From NCBI GenBank assembly GCA_964579325.1, contig CAZOHN010000035.1, positions 1 through 24,824 of the forward strand: DNA of 24,824 nucleotides, in the 5' to 3' direction. The translations under genes were made by a program, and so were the position numbers. The notes below the pieces were generated by a model, which was not told the DNA's origin, ran no database searches, and saw only the letters and a list, made by a program, of their open reading frames with translations. Origin of the DNA: CAZOHN01 sp964579325 (GTDB taxonomy: Bacteria; Pseudomonadota; Alphaproteobacteria; Rhodobacterales; Rhodobacteraceae). This document shows positions 8,142 through 15,518 of the stretch, piece after piece (position 1 is the first letter of the stretch; every line of letters begins with the position of its first letter).

Positions 8142-8210
8142 CCGGGGCAGACATGCCGGGGCAGACATGCCGGTCCAGGCACACCGGGTCAGGCAGCCGG
8201 GGACAGCCTC
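8142..8210. repeat. Degenerate 14-bp tandem repeat, about five units
   Basis: Two identical 14-base units CCGGGGCAGACATG occupy 8142-8155 and 8156-8169. They are followed by decayed units beginning CCGGTCCAGGCACA (8170), CCGGGTCAGGCAG (8184) and CCGGGGACAGCCTC (8197). The array fills much of the 229-base gap between the deaminase gene and the 153-residue unknown. It is too short-period and uninterrupted for a CRISPR. Slippage or a multi-site protein-binding array are both possible. Confidence 0.6.
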
Positions 8211-8241
8211 CCATCGACCGCGCCCCAAGGGCCGTGTCGGA

Positions 8242-8703
8242 TCAGCTCAGGAGGGCCAGGTCCTCGGCGTCGACGACGATGGCGAAGTTCCAGAACGCCG
8301 ACAGTTCCGCTTCACACCGCTCCTGTTCTGTCACGTCGGCCTCGGGCAGCTGTTCCACCCGGAAGCCGAAGCGTTCCAGTCCAGTGTGGGTGAGGGTCGT
8401 CAGGATGACCGGCTCCACGTCCCGCTCGGCGGCGGCGGAAGCGAGTTGGAGTGCGGCCGCAACCGGGTCTGCGAGAGGACGTGTGACACGGATGGCGATC
8501 GCCGCCCGCGCTTCGACCCCCTCGGGCCAGTAGAGGAGATGCGACGGGGAAGGCGAAGCAGGCTCGGACGGTGGCCAGGCCGTTTCGCTTCCCGGCGCGG
8601 CGACAAGGGCGGAACCGGGGGCGTCGAAAGGTGGGTCATCGAGGTCGACGGGTTCGGTCGGAGAGAGGCCGCTCAGGACGGCGATCCAGGGTGTGGCGGT
8701 CAT
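8242..8703 (-). CDS. Hypothetical protein, last gene of the glycosyltransferase cluster
   Basis: This encodes 153 residues that I do not recognise. There is no signal peptide or membrane segment. The N-terminal third is acidic and Pro-rich (residues 15-55), and the rest looks like a compact alpha/beta fold, with hydrophobic strands around AAIAIRV, VEPVILTTL and FAIVVDAED near the C-terminus. The ATG at 8703 overlaps the stop of the upstream double glycosyltransferase by 4 bases (ATGA), so it is translationally coupled and likely works with it, perhaps as an accessory or small catalytic domain. A longer in-frame extension upstream lies wholly over the neighbouring gene and is rejected. Existence as a gene is well supported by the overlap and codon-position bias; its function is unknown. 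Confidence 0.75.
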   Translation of the reverse strand: MTATPWIAVLSGLSPTEPVDLDDPPFDAPGSALVAAPGSETAWPPSEPASPSPSHLLYWPEGVEARAAIAIRVTRPLADPVAAALQLASAAAERDVEPVILTTLTHTGLERFGFRVEQLPEADVTEQERCEAELSAFWNFAIVVDAEDLALLS

Positions 8704-10760
8704 CTTGCGCGGAGCTCCTCGATCAAGGTCGCCGCATGTCGAGTGCCGCGTTCGGGAAGCGACAGCGCCGCAAGACCGCCGCGAAGGTCTGCCGATCCTC
8801 CGTCGAGGCATTCGGTCACGGCGCGCGAGAGCGACAGGATATCCTCGGGCCCAACCGCCCGGGCGACGCCACGCTCGACCGCCGCTGCGGCCCGCCGGCC
8901 CTGGTCGTCCATCATCGGCGCGACCTGCGGAACGAAGAGCGCCGGAAGCTTGTGGTAGAGAACCTCGTGGAAAGTGTTGTAGCCGGCGGCCGTCACAAGG
9001 AGATCGGCGGCACGGGCCAGGGGCAGGGCATCGGTCGACCGGACGATCCGCGTATTCCGCCAACCGGTCCATGCGGGATGGACTGTCGCCCCGGGCCAGA
9101 GAACGACGAGGTGGAGGCAACCGGGCCGTCGGTCGAGAAGCGCCGACAGCGCGGTGACCTGTGCCGAGCGGTCCGCCGCGCGGCCGCCGCCGAGCATCGT
9201 GATCACGAGCTCGTCTGCCGGATGGTCGAAGGTGCGCGACAGCCGCGCCCGGACCGCGGCCGGTGCGGGCAGGGCGGGATCAACGTCCCGCACGATCGGG
9301 CCGAGTGTATGGACATGCGCGCCATGCGTGAGTGCGTCGTTCAGCTCGTCGAAGGCCTCTTGCGGGACGATCACGCGATCGAAGACCGACTCCCGGCCGA
9401 GGGCATGCGCCGTCGCCTGCTGCGGTTGCCACAGACCCCGCCGGATCCAGACGGCGCGGAGGTCTTGCTCCAGGATGGCGCGACGGATGCCATCGAAGAC
9501 GTAGCCTCCGTCGAACACCAGCACCTCGCCGCGCCGGGTCCAGCGACGCAGGCGCTGGTAGGTGATCAGGTCGTTGTCCCCGCTCCGGTCGGGATCGTCG
9601 GCCTTCTGCACGAGTGGCCGGACGGCGAAGCCGCGGCTGCGGATCAGCCCGACACAGCTCGGGAATGCTGCGAACCGCGATTTCGACGGTTCGGCAAGCG
9701 CACCCGCGATCAGGGTGCAGCGCTGGGCGTGCCCGATGCCGATCCCGTTGGTCGGCAGAAAGACGATCCCGTCGCCCCGGGGCGCGGTTCGCGGGTCCGC
9801 CCGGGCGGGAAGGTCGAGCGCCGCCTCGACCCGGGCGAAGTCGTGCAGCGCGATCCGGGGTGATTCCCCGCGGCGGTGCCGGATTTCCGCCAGGTTCGGC
9901 AGGACGGTTCCGGTAAGGTACGCAAGGAGAGCGTGCAGGCCGACCGGACCGCGGAGCGCGGGCACGCCGCGTTCGACCAGTGCGCCCTTCTCGGTGGCAT
10001 CCACCACGGCCCGCCCCGAGACCATCATGTCGAGGGCAGCCTGCAGGATCCGAAGGTCCGGCCCCGATGCCTCCATCACGACGAGGACGTCGGCGCGGGC
10101 GGCAAGGGCATCCGGCGCCGCGTCCGACGGGGTGAGGGCGTCTAGACCCGCCAGCCGGCTATTGAGGAGCAGGTTGCGTCCTGCATGGTCAGTGATCACG
10201 CGCAGCGAGAAGACGCCGGCGTGCGACAGCGCCTCGATCTGACCAAAGTCGCTGTCGCTCTCGAAGCTCGCGCCCTTGATAGAAAGCAGCACGAGCGGCT
10301 TGCCACCCGGCTTCGGGTTGTCCAGAGGGATGCCGCCCATCGGACAGGGCAGCCGGTTCAGGAGCGGGCGCACATGCAGCCGTGCGAGATCGACCATGGC
10401 GGGCTCGTGCCCGGTCGTTGCGGCGATGATGCCCTGCGACGACAGCAATGCGCCCCGATCATCAAAGTGACCTGCCGCGGTGACGGGCACCCCATGGTGC
10501 AGTTGGCAGAGCTTTCGGAGGCGGCCGGCGGTCTCTGGTGCGATCTCCTCGGCCCCGAGAACGATCAGCCGCGTGAGCGGTGCCTCGGTCAGGTCGGCAA
10601 GGTACCGGGCGAGGGCATGTCGCCGTGACCGGACAAGATCTTCCGGCAGGGTCGCATCGTCGATCGCCACGGCATGTCCGCGAAGGTCCAGCCTTCGGGC
10701 GAAGAGGGCGAGCGCATCTGTTTGCTGCCCGCCCGTCGACCCGCCGATCAGACCGATCAT
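8700..10760 (-). CDS. Two-module glycosyltransferase, MurG/GT28-like C-terminal half
   Basis: This encodes 686 residues. The C-terminal half (about 328-686) looks like a MurG/GT28-type GT-B enzyme: a glycine-rich start LPTNGIGIGHAQRC (335-348), a second Rossmann start VITMLGGGRAAD (519-530), and the nucleotide-sugar site AAGYNTFHEVLYHKLP (591-606), followed by PQVAPMMDDQGRRA. The first half (1-320) is also Rossmann-like, with GLIGGSTGGQQTDALALF at the start, VLVVMEASG and a Gly-rich end, and may be a second, divergent glycosyltransferase-like module. No membrane segment is seen, so it is cytoplasmic or peripheral. Both ends overlap neighbours by 4 bases. The role is inferred as sugar transfer onto a surface glycan or lipid carrier; the sugar and acceptor are unknown. 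Confidence 0.8.
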   Translation of the reverse strand: MIGLIGGSTGGQQTDALALFARRLDLRGHAVAIDDATLPEDLVRSRRHALARYLADLTEAPLTRLIVLGAEEIAPETAGRLRKLCQLHHGVPVTAAGHFDDRGALLSSQGIIAATTGHEPAMVDLARLHVRPLLNRLPCPMGGIPLDNPKPGGKPLVLLSIKGASFESDSDFGQIEALSHAGVFSLRVITDHAGRNLLLNSRLAGLDALTPSDAAPDALAARADVLVVMEASGPDLRILQAALDMMVSGRAVVDATEKGALVERGVPALRGPVGLHALLAYLTGTVLPNLAEIRHRRGESPRIALHDFARVEAALDLPARADPRTAPRGDGIVFLPTNGIGIGHAQRCTLIAGALAEPSKSRFAAFPSCVGLIRSRGFAVRPLVQKADDPDRSGDNDLITYQRLRRWTRRGEVLVFDGGYVFDGIRRAILEQDLRAVWIRRGLWQPQQATAHALGRESVFDRVIVPQEAFDELNDALTHGAHVHTLGPIVRDVDPALPAPAAVRARLSRTFDHPADELVITMLGGGRAADRSAQVTALSALLDRRPGCLHLVVLWPGATVHPAWTGWRNTRIVRSTDALPLARAADLLVTAAGYNTFHEVLYHKLPALFVPQVAPMMDDQGRRAAAAVERGVARAVGPEDILSLSRAVTECLDGGSADLRGGLAALSLPERGTRHAATLIEELRAR

Positions 10761-11866
10761 GCCGCGGCACCCGGCTGAAGCGCGAGGATCTCGCCGAAAC
10801 GTGCCGCGAAGCGGTCCGGTGCGTAACGGGCCAGGTCCACCTGGGCGCGGCGGATCGTGCTGGCCCAGCGGGCGGGATCGGCAATCAGCCCGGCGATCAC
10901 GCGGTCGACATCCGCAGGCTCTGCCGCGATCACTCCCGGGCCGAAGGGTGCCGCCGTCGCCGGATCTGTGATCACGACCTTGCCGGCCATGATCGCCTCG
11001 GCGATCACCCGCCCGAAACTCTCGCGCCAGGTCGGCGCCGTGAAGTAGACGAAGAAGTCGATCATTTCGAAGAACTCCTCGACCGGGATCGACCTGAAGG
11101 GAAGCGCCGTCCAGTGCGGACGCCGGCCGACTTCGGCGGAAAGAAGGTCGGCGCCAAGGATCACGTTGGCTTCCGCGGTTGCCGGGAAGCAGCAGTCGAG
11201 GTCCACGGGTCCCGGGAACTTCTCGGGACCGGGCCGGGAAAGCCGCCCGCGCCGATCGCGTGGCGCGGCGGTCGGCGGCTGCATGGCGCCCGAGCAGATG
11301 TTGAACCAGTCGCTGTCCGTTACCTCCCAGTGCCTTCCCTCGGGCGAGGCGGCTTTCCAGGCGAGAACTTCCGCCCGGTTGGCCGGCGAGATCGGCGCGA
11401 TGCGACGCCTCAGGCTCAGCGAGGCGGAGCGGATCAGCCCGAGGCAATGGTCGACATCGAAGGCCTCGGTTCCCCCGGGCCGGCGGAAGGTCTCGTGTGC
11501 CACCACGACGACTTCCCGCGCAACGATCTGCAACGGAAGGGTTGGGGCGTGTTTCAGGAATGCGGGGTTGTGCAGGATAGCGACGTCGCCCGTGGCGATG
11601 GACTGACCTTCGAGCAGGGGCAGGCCGAGCTCATCGAGGGTCTCGGCAAGCACCGGGGCCACGTCGAAGCGGCGAAACAGGCCAGCCCCGGCGTCGTGGA
11701 CCGCAACGCGCGCCAGTCGCGATGTCACCCGGAGTTCCTCTGCGGTGGCGATGGACGTTCCGCCGGGAAACCTGGGCTCGATCAGATAGACGATCCGCGG
11801 TCGGCGGTGCAGCCGGTCTGGCGCGCCAGACGAGAGCCGATCAATAGGGAAGCGGAGTGCTGTCAT
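10757..11866 (-). CDS. GT4-type glycosyltransferase
   Basis: This encodes a 369-residue putative GT-B glycosyltransferase. The C-terminal half carries the EX7E motif of retaining GT4 enzymes, Glu282 to Glu290 in ESFGRVIAE, followed by AIMAGKVVITDP, a classic donor-binding loop. The N-terminus has PRFPGGTSIATAEE (31-44), like the acceptor-side Gly-rich loop. The middle segment (about 185-230) is unusual, Arg/Pro-rich and cysteine-containing (WFNICSGAM, DLDCCFPA). The chosen ATG at 11866 overlaps the end of the small secreted-protein gene by 26 bases; a start further upstream would overlap more. The 3' end overlaps the double glycosyltransferase by 4 bases. It probably acts in sequence with that enzyme in making a glycan. 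Confidence 0.83.
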   Translation of the reverse strand: MTALRFPIDRLSSGAPDRLHRRPRIVYLIEPRFPGGTSIATAEELRVTSRLARVAVHDAGAGLFRRFDVAPVLAETLDELGLPLLEGQSIATGDVAILHNPAFLKHAPTLPLQIVAREVVVVAHETFRRPGGTEAFDVDHCLGLIRSASLSLRRRIAPISPANRAEVLAWKAASPEGRHWEVTDSDWFNICSGAMQPPTAAPRDRRGRLSRPGPEKFPGPVDLDCCFPATAEANVILGADLLSAEVGRRPHWTALPFRSIPVEEFFEMIDFFVYFTAPTWRESFGRVIAEAIMAGKVVITDPATAAPFGPGVIAAEPADVDRVIAGLIADPARWASTIRRAQVDLARYAPDRFAARFGEILALQPGAAA

Positions 11867-12158
11867 TGTCGCCGGAGGATTGTGCGGCCGTCGCCAGGGG
11901 CGTCGGCACGGACAGCCGCGCGACCATCTCGTCGTAGGCACTTCCGTAAAAGGCGCGGAGCTCGACGGCGAGGGGATCATCTCCGCCCATGTATTGAGGA
12001 TTGTTGTGCAGGAAGATCCAGAGCGCGTAGCGATCTTTCGCGGCGATCAACTGCTCGATGCGCTGGAGTTCCTCGATCGAGAACTGGGCGAGTGCGGAGC
12101 CCGCGCCGCCGATCAGTGACAGCGCCGTAATGACGGCAACGAGCCTCGGACTGATCAT
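11841..12158 (-). CDS. Small secreted protein of unknown function
   Basis: This encodes 105 residues with a clear Sec signal peptide: MISPRLVAVITALSL, then a Gly/Ala-rich stretch ending in SALAQF, with cleavage expected after Ala24. The mature region of about 80 residues begins with a helical segment (SIEELQRIEQLIAAKDRYALW) followed by FLHNNPQYMGGDDPLAVELR and ends in a polar tail. The ATG at 12158 is preceded by GGGGGAGAG about 8 bases upstream, a strong ribosome-binding site, and the open frame further upstream has no protein-like composition. It lies between the large membrane protein and the glycosyltransferases and overlaps the latter by 26 bases. I do not recognise the family. A periplasmic helper of the surface glycan cluster is an inference from position. 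Confidence 0.8.
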   Translation of the reverse strand: MISPRLVAVITALSLIGGAGSALAQFSIEELQRIEQLIAAKDRYALWIFLHNNPQYMGGDDPLAVELRAFYGSAYDEMVARLSVPTPLATAAQSSGDNDSTPLPY

Positions 12159-12175
12159 CGTTACTCTCCCCCGAT

Positions 12176-12211
12176 GTCGGCGCGTCAGGTCAACGACGGC
12201 ACAGCGCCGAC
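12176..12211 (-). promoter_or_regulatory. Intercistronic hairpin just upstream of the small secreted-protein gene
   Basis: Perfect 8-bp inverted repeat GTCGGCGC (12176-12183) and GCGCCGAC (12204-12211) with a 20-base loop, placed immediately before the ribosome-binding site of the small secreted-protein gene on the minus strand. An overlapping alternative stem GGCACA/TGTGCC is also possible. It could stabilise the downstream mRNA or modulate its translation; no T-tract suggests that it is not a simple terminator. Confidence 0.4.
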
Positions 12212-12255
12212 ACCGTGTGCCACGCCGACGTTCGATGCAAGATGTCTGGTTGGGC

Positions 12256-14280
12256 TCACAGGTGGTCCCCTTGCCGCAGGCGTCGCACCAGTTGGTCACG
12301 CAAGGCACGCGCCCGGTCTGCGTCCGACACGGCGTCGGGGCGGCTTCTCTGAGTTGTGCGGGCCGCGCGCGGAACCGGCTGGGCGGTGACTTCCGCCGGG
12401 CGGGAGGTGCCACCGAGCCAGATTTCCATCTCTCCCGATGGAGGCCGTGGCGAGAAGGAGGTGAAGTCCCGTGCCTGCGCTCCGAGCGTCTCAGCCATGA
12501 TTGCCGCCGCCGCAGCGTCTTCCTGGTGGAAGTAGCGTACCTGGCTGGTGCGCACGTTCAGGTCCGTCCTTCTCGGCTCGGAGAGGTCCAGCCCGAGGTC
12601 GGCCAGTCTTGCTACCGCCTGAGGAACCTCTGCTTCGGAAGCCCCCCGAGCGACATGGATATGTACCCTGTAGCCCGATGCGCCGGGCAGGAGCGGCTCC
12701 GGCACGGCTTGTGGCGCCGGCGGGATGGCGGTCCTCGCCGGTGCGGCATCCGGCCGGACGGCGGCGAAACCGGCATCCGGCACCGCCGCGGCAGGGGCCT
12801 CCGGCGTCGGAACCGTTGTCGGAGCATCGGCGAAAGTCAGGCCGGGCAGAACGACGGTTGCCGACGGATCGAGCGACGCCAGGAGCACGACGGGCTCTCC
12901 CGGGGTCGCATCGACACTCAGGAACCCCGCGGACGGCGCCGCCGGGGCGGCGGTTCCATCGCGGAGCGCTTCGGCGGGTGCTGCTTCGGGGAAGGCAGCC
13001 ACGAGAGGGAGCGCCGCAAACCTCGCGGGGTCGAGCGCCATGAGCGCCGCAACGTCGAGCGACACAACGTCGGCCGTCGGTGCGTTCAACCTCAGCACGG
13101 GTGTGGGTGTACCGTCGATCCGCGGGCTTGCAATTCCCAACGGCGCGGGCTGCGTCTGGGACGGAGTTTCCAGGGCGGCAAGCGGTGCACCAGCCACATC
13201 GCCGTCGATCGGGAAGGGCGCGATGGCAAAGGGAGCGACATCGACCGCCAGAACCGGCGCGACGTCGCGCAGGATCGGGTCCGGGGCTGCTGGCAGCGGG
13301 GCTGCTGGTTCAAGGGCTGCCGAGGCGATGGCACCCTCGTCCGATTCCGAAGTGCCTCCGAACGGTGCGGTCGCCGCCGCCGGCGCGGTGGCCTCAAGGT
13401 CAGGTTCGGCGAAGGCGATCGAGGACTCTTCGGCTTCGGGAACGCCTTCGGCGGAGTCAGTTGTCGCAGCAGGTGCGGCAGCCTCGACGTCGGGTTGGGC
13501 GAGAGCGACGGCTGTCTGGCTGGATCCGGGTGCGCCGGCGACGGAAACCGTGATCGCGGCGGGTGCGACGGACCCTGCCGTGGCAACGTCGGTCGCACCT
13601 CCGGCGCTGTATCGGTAGACGGCAAGTCCGGCGATGCCGATGCTCAGGCCGAGGCCGAAAGCAAAGCTGCTCGCAACCAGAGTCGAGGTTGCGCGGCTGC
13701 GCGCGGGGACCGCGTCAGACGTCAGTTCTCGTGCCGCTCGTGCAGGTGCGGCGACACCTGCCGTGGCTGGCATGGCAGAAGTGGGCCTCGCAAAGGCGGT
13801 CGTGACAGGGGCCGCGGCGGCCTCTGGCGGGAGCGTGCGAGCGACCGTCGGGGCCGCTGGCTCAGCAAGGCCGGCATGGCGCGATCGGGACAGTGCCGCG
13901 GGCATTCCGAGGGTGACCTTCGGCCCGGTTGCCTCAGCCTCGGCTTCGGTCGCCGGGGCCTGGGTCTCCCGCGAGGGCCGCAGCCGGGCTTGCCGGGGAG
14001 TGTCACGCAGCGGGTCGGCAGGCGGGCCCGCCGGATGGTTTCCCGAAGGCAGGGTCGGCGCGGTCACCGCCGGCCGGGGGCCGCGCGTTTCGGGAACGGG
14101 GCGCAGCAGGACACCCGTCGACGTCACTACACCGCTCTGGCGGCGACGCTCGAGCGCCTTCTGTCGCAGGGCGCGGGCCTCCTCGAGCCGCTTCTCGAAA
14201 TTGTGCGACTTGAGCAGGTCTTCAATTGTGGGCTCGTCCCGGTCTTCCGGATCTGACAGTCCCTTGTCGTCTCTATCCAT
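12256..14280 (-). CDS. Single-pass membrane protein with Ala/Pro-rich stalk and LytR_C-like C-terminal domain
   Basis: This encodes 674 residues. The order is: an acidic, charged N-terminus with a short coiled-coil-like helix (about 17-48); a Pro/Ala-rich linker; one membrane helix at about 199-223 (SFAFGLGLSIGIAGLAVYRY); a long low-complexity Ala/Pro/Asp stalk (about 225-530) with two recognisable degenerate repeats of about 30 residues (ALAQPDVEAAAPAA and AFAEPDLEATAPAA); and a compact domain at about 537-625. That domain, with YRVHIHVARG and TSQVRYFHQEDAAAAAIMAE, resembles LytR_C domains, which bind or sit near cell-envelope polymers. A basic tail follows. The N-terminus is predicted in the cytoplasm. 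ATG 14280 was chosen over GTG 14289 because GGGGAAG lies 11 bases from the ATG but only 2 from the GTG. It heads the glycosyltransferase cluster. The function is unknown; surface glycan assembly is inferred. Confidence 0.78.
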   Translation of the reverse strand: MDRDDKGLSDPEDRDEPTIEDLLKSHNFEKRLEEARALRQKALERRRQSGVVTSTGVLLRPVPETRGPRPAVTAPTLPSGNHPAGPPADPLRDTPRQARLRPSRETQAPATEAEAEATGPKVTLGMPAALSRSRHAGLAEPAAPTVARTLPPEAAAAPVTTAFARPTSAMPATAGVAAPARAARELTSDAVPARSRATSTLVASSFAFGLGLSIGIAGLAVYRYSAGGATDVATAGSVAPAAITVSVAGAPGSSQTAVALAQPDVEAAAPAATTDSAEGVPEAEESSIAFAEPDLEATAPAAATAPFGGTSESDEGAIASAALEPAAPLPAAPDPILRDVAPVLAVDVAPFAIAPFPIDGDVAGAPLAALETPSQTQPAPLGIASPRIDGTPTPVLRLNAPTADVVSLDVAALMALDPARFAALPLVAAFPEAAPAEALRDGTAAPAAPSAGFLSVDATPGEPVVLLASLDPSATVVLPGLTFADAPTTVPTPEAPAAAVPDAGFAAVRPDAAPARTAIPPAPQAVPEPLLPGASGYRVHIHVARGASEAEVPQAVARLADLGLDLSEPRRTDLNVRTSQVRYFHQEDAAAAAIMAETLGAQARDFTSFSPRPPSGEMEIWLGGTSRPAEVTAQPVPRAARTTQRSRPDAVSDADRARALRDQLVRRLRQGDHL

Positions 14281-14389
14281 TGCCGGCACCGCTTCCCCAG
14301 CAGGTCCTTACAGGGTCTTCGGGGAAAGCTGAAAACACCACGGACCGCGCTTCTTCACGACGCACCGGACCCGCCTTCCCCCATTTCTC

Positions 14390-14418
14390 AGTCTAGCCCC
14401 TGAGTTCCGGAGATACAA
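14390..14418 (-). promoter_or_regulatory. Candidate sigma70-type promoter for the membrane protein/glycosyltransferase cluster
   Basis: On the minus strand TTGTAT (14418-14413) and TAGACT (14395-14390) are separated by exactly 17 bases, in the 237-base gap before the large membrane-protein gene. The predicted 5' leader would be about 100 bases. Both boxes are imperfect, so this is only a candidate. Nothing else clear is seen in 14281-14517. Confidence 0.33.
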
Positions 14419-14517
14419 ACATTTCGAGGGCAGGGTCGGGAATCCGATACCTTTTTGGGTTCGGCGCCCGCTAACGCGCTGGATGTGAAGCGGCGCGGCG
14501 GCTTTCGTCGCGCGCGA

Positions 14518-15384
14518 TCAGTAGAGATCGAGGTCCCGAAGCACCTCCGGCCACTGCGAAAGCCTCGCCCGAGCCCGTTCGGGGTCACGCCCAGCAACTG
14601 CATGTGTGATGAGGTTGAGAATCGTCGCCAGCGGCCCGGTGCTTTCGAGGAAGGCCCCGACCTTCGTCGAGGCATGAAACACGAAAGGCGTGTGATCCCG
14701 TGCCCAGGTGTTGAGCTCGTCGGTCACCACGACGACATCCATCCCCTGTTGCCGGGCAATGCGCGTGACCGTGACCGCTTCGCGCGCATAGGGCACCATG
14801 TCGACGAGGATCAGGCAGCGCCGCTCGGCCTCGCGACGGCGCGAGGGGATCCACTCGGCAAGTCCGGCGTCGTGGGCGGAGATGAACCGCACCGATTCCC
14901 GCACGATCGAGAGGCGGCGGGCGAAGTCCTCCGCCAGCCCGCGGATCGTCTGGAAGCCGGTCACGAAGACCTCGTCGGCCTCGTCCACCGCACCGATCGC
15001 TGCGTTCCATTCCGGCCGCGCGATCTGGGCGCCGAGGCCGAGGATCGCCTCGGCGTCGCGCCGGATAAGTGTGCCCAGTTCGCCATCCAGGAGCCGCAGG
15101 TAGCGTTCCGCACCGTGGAGGTGCAGGTTCATCCCGGTGGTCTGAAGGTGCTCTTTCAGAGCCGCCATGCCGCGAAAGCCGATGCGGCGCAGGAACCGGC
15201 TCACGGTGATCTCGCTCACGCCCGTCTTCGCAGCAATGGACGCGCCCGTCTCCATTCCCGCCGAGGCGAGGTTCAGCATCAGCCACTGTGCGATCCGTGC
15301 CTCGGATTTGGTCAGTTCCGGCAGGATTGCCTTCAGGCGTGCAACGAGCGGAGGCTCGGGGTCGGGAACCGGGGCGGTGTTCAT
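14518..15384 (-). CDS. MurR/RpiR-family transcriptional regulator
   Basis: This encodes a 288-residue regulator. The N-terminal HTH_6 domain (about 12-85) contains LTKSEARIAQWLMLNLASAG and the recognition region TGVSEITVSRFLRRIGFRG. A SIS (sugar isomerase-like) effector domain follows (about 120-260) with ADEVFVTGFQTIRGLAEDFA and the phosphosugar-loop-like region. SIS domains of this family usually bind phosphosugars or related anions, but members next to amine and amino-acid transporters are common. It is divergent from the polyamine-type ABC operon, with 134 bases between the starts, so it very probably controls that operon and itself. The start at 15384 matches the usual short N-terminus before the HTH; the frame upstream is unlike the family. 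Confidence 0.92.
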   Translation of the reverse strand: MNTAPVPDPEPPLVARLKAILPELTKSEARIAQWLMLNLASAGMETGASIAAKTGVSEITVSRFLRRIGFRGMAALKEHLQTTGMNLHLHGAERYLRLLDGELGTLIRRDAEAILGLGAQIARPEWNAAIGAVDEADEVFVTGFQTIRGLAEDFARRLSIVRESVRFISAHDAGLAEWIPSRRREAERRCLILVDMVPYAREAVTVTRIARQQGMDVVVVTDELNTWARDHTPFVFHASTKVGAFLESTGPLATILNLITHAVAGRDPERARARLSQWPEVLRDLDLY

Positions 15385-15391
15385 GACAGGA

Positions 15392-15431
15392 TTTACAGCA
15401 TTGGGGGTGAATGTTAGCCTTCTGTCATAAT
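15392..15431. promoter_or_regulatory. Divergent promoter/operator region between RpiR regulator and ABC operon
   Basis: This AT-richer stretch within the 134-base divergent spacer contains CATAAT (15426-15431), a good plus-strand -10 box with a weak TTGGGG (15401-15406) 19 bases upstream. An imperfect inverted repeat AGCATT (15397-15402) / AATGTT (15410-15415) lies over that -35 region. It is the most likely site for RpiR control, but the half-sites are short and the call is tentative. Confidence 0.3.
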
Positions 15432-15518
15432 TTCTACCACCGCCGAGTCGGGAGCGCCACCGGGAATGCGGGCGCGCGCAAGACGGAACCCGGCCGGACC
15501 ACCGACAGGGAAGCTGCC

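Noticed and set aside
8142..8210. CRISPR-like repeat
   Set aside because: Units are 14 bases, directly adjacent and without spacers, and no cas genes are present.
8013..8228. N-terminal extension of the deaminase to an upstream start
   Set aside because: The extension runs through the tandem repeat and candidate operator, has no homology to CodA and would bypass a strong ribosome-binding site at the 8012 start.
8571..9863. Long plus-strand open frame opposite the double glycosyltransferase
   Set aside because: No domain, composition dominated by Arg, Gly and Asp; the opposite strand has clear GT motifs.
10580..12130. Long plus-strand open frame opposite the GT4 enzyme
   Set aside because: Featureless Arg-rich antisense frame that spans several genes of the opposite strand.
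12058..14256. Very long plus-strand open frame opposite the stalked membrane protein
   Set aside because: Its translation is Arg/Gly/Cys-rich without domains, as expected from the antisense of a GC-rich Ala/Pro gene, while the minus-strand frame has a membrane helix and a recognisable domain.
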